Assembly: GCA_023435855.1 (NCBI GenBank)
Contig: JAEZLG010000221.1
Location: 1-5,547, forward strand
From: Bacillota bacterium
GTDB lineage: Bacteria > Bacillota > Clostridia > Christensenellales > CAG-138
Direction of reading: 5' to 3'
Length of the DNA: 5,547 nt
Position 1 is the stretch's first letter. Every line of letters begins with the position of its first letter. Under the pieces are notes generated by a model. It was not told the origin of the DNA, did not search any database, and saw only the letters and a list, made by a program, of their open reading frames with translations. Made by a program: the position numbers and the translations under genes. Shown here piece by piece: positions 5,493 through 5,547 of the stretch.

Positions 5493-5547
5493 ATGCGGCT
5501 GTTGATTACGGATATAGATGATATGCAGTCCATTGAAAATTCTGAGC
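5493..5547 (+). CDS. N-terminal fragment of an unidentified protein (runs off right edge)
   Basis: The ATG at 5493 is preceded by GGTGGGT (5482-5488), a plausible ribosome binding site 4 nt upstream, and by a TATAAT box. The 18 visible residues read MRLLITDIDDMQSIENSE. A short beta strand followed by D-x-D-D-M and a helix is common at the start of GNAT acetyltransferases, but this is too little to assign. The frame is open to the window end. Confidence 0.5.
   Translation, partial: MRLLITDIDDMQSIENSE

Overview
The window reads as a chromosomal segment of a Gram-positive, Clostridia-type bacterium. This is inferred from mid-GC coding sequence with AT-rich spacers, strong GGAGG-type ribosome binding sites, sigma-A-like promoters and the protein families present. 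No phage, IS, CRISPR, tRNA or rRNA signature was seen.

Layout. (1) Positions 1-3922, minus strand: one uninterrupted open frame of 1307 codons that runs off the left edge. It has a GTG start, a Shine-Dalgarno sequence and an in-frame stop just upstream. It encodes a giant fusion protein: an HD phosphohydrolase-type domain, a long helical HEAT/ARM-like region, a NadD/CoaD-type nucleotidyltransferase domain, a GNAT-like domain, and the start of a further domain cut by the window edge. All plus-strand frames over this region are antisense shadows. (2) Positions 4047-4250, minus strand: a small, very basic protein of 67 residues with a perfect Shine-Dalgarno sequence that favours a GTG start. A strong terminator-like hairpin lies inside the 3' end of its coding frame. 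(3) Positions 4438-5367, plus strand: an intact cysteine synthase (O-acetylserine sulfhydrylase, CysK type) behind a TTGACA-N17-TATACT promoter, followed by two hairpins, the second a strong terminator. (4) Positions 5493-5547, plus strand: the first 18 codons of another gene, cut by the right edge.

The four genes do not look like one operon. The two minus-strand genes are separated by a terminator hairpin and a promoter. The small gene and cysK are divergent, with back-to-back promoters in the 187 bases between their starts. Terminators isolate cysK from the last gene.

The main item of interest is the giant fusion protein, whose domain mix suggests an uncharacterised nucleotide or cofactor chemistry built on a helical scaffold. 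The second is the terminator embedded in the small gene's reading frame, which could yield mRNA without a stop codon.
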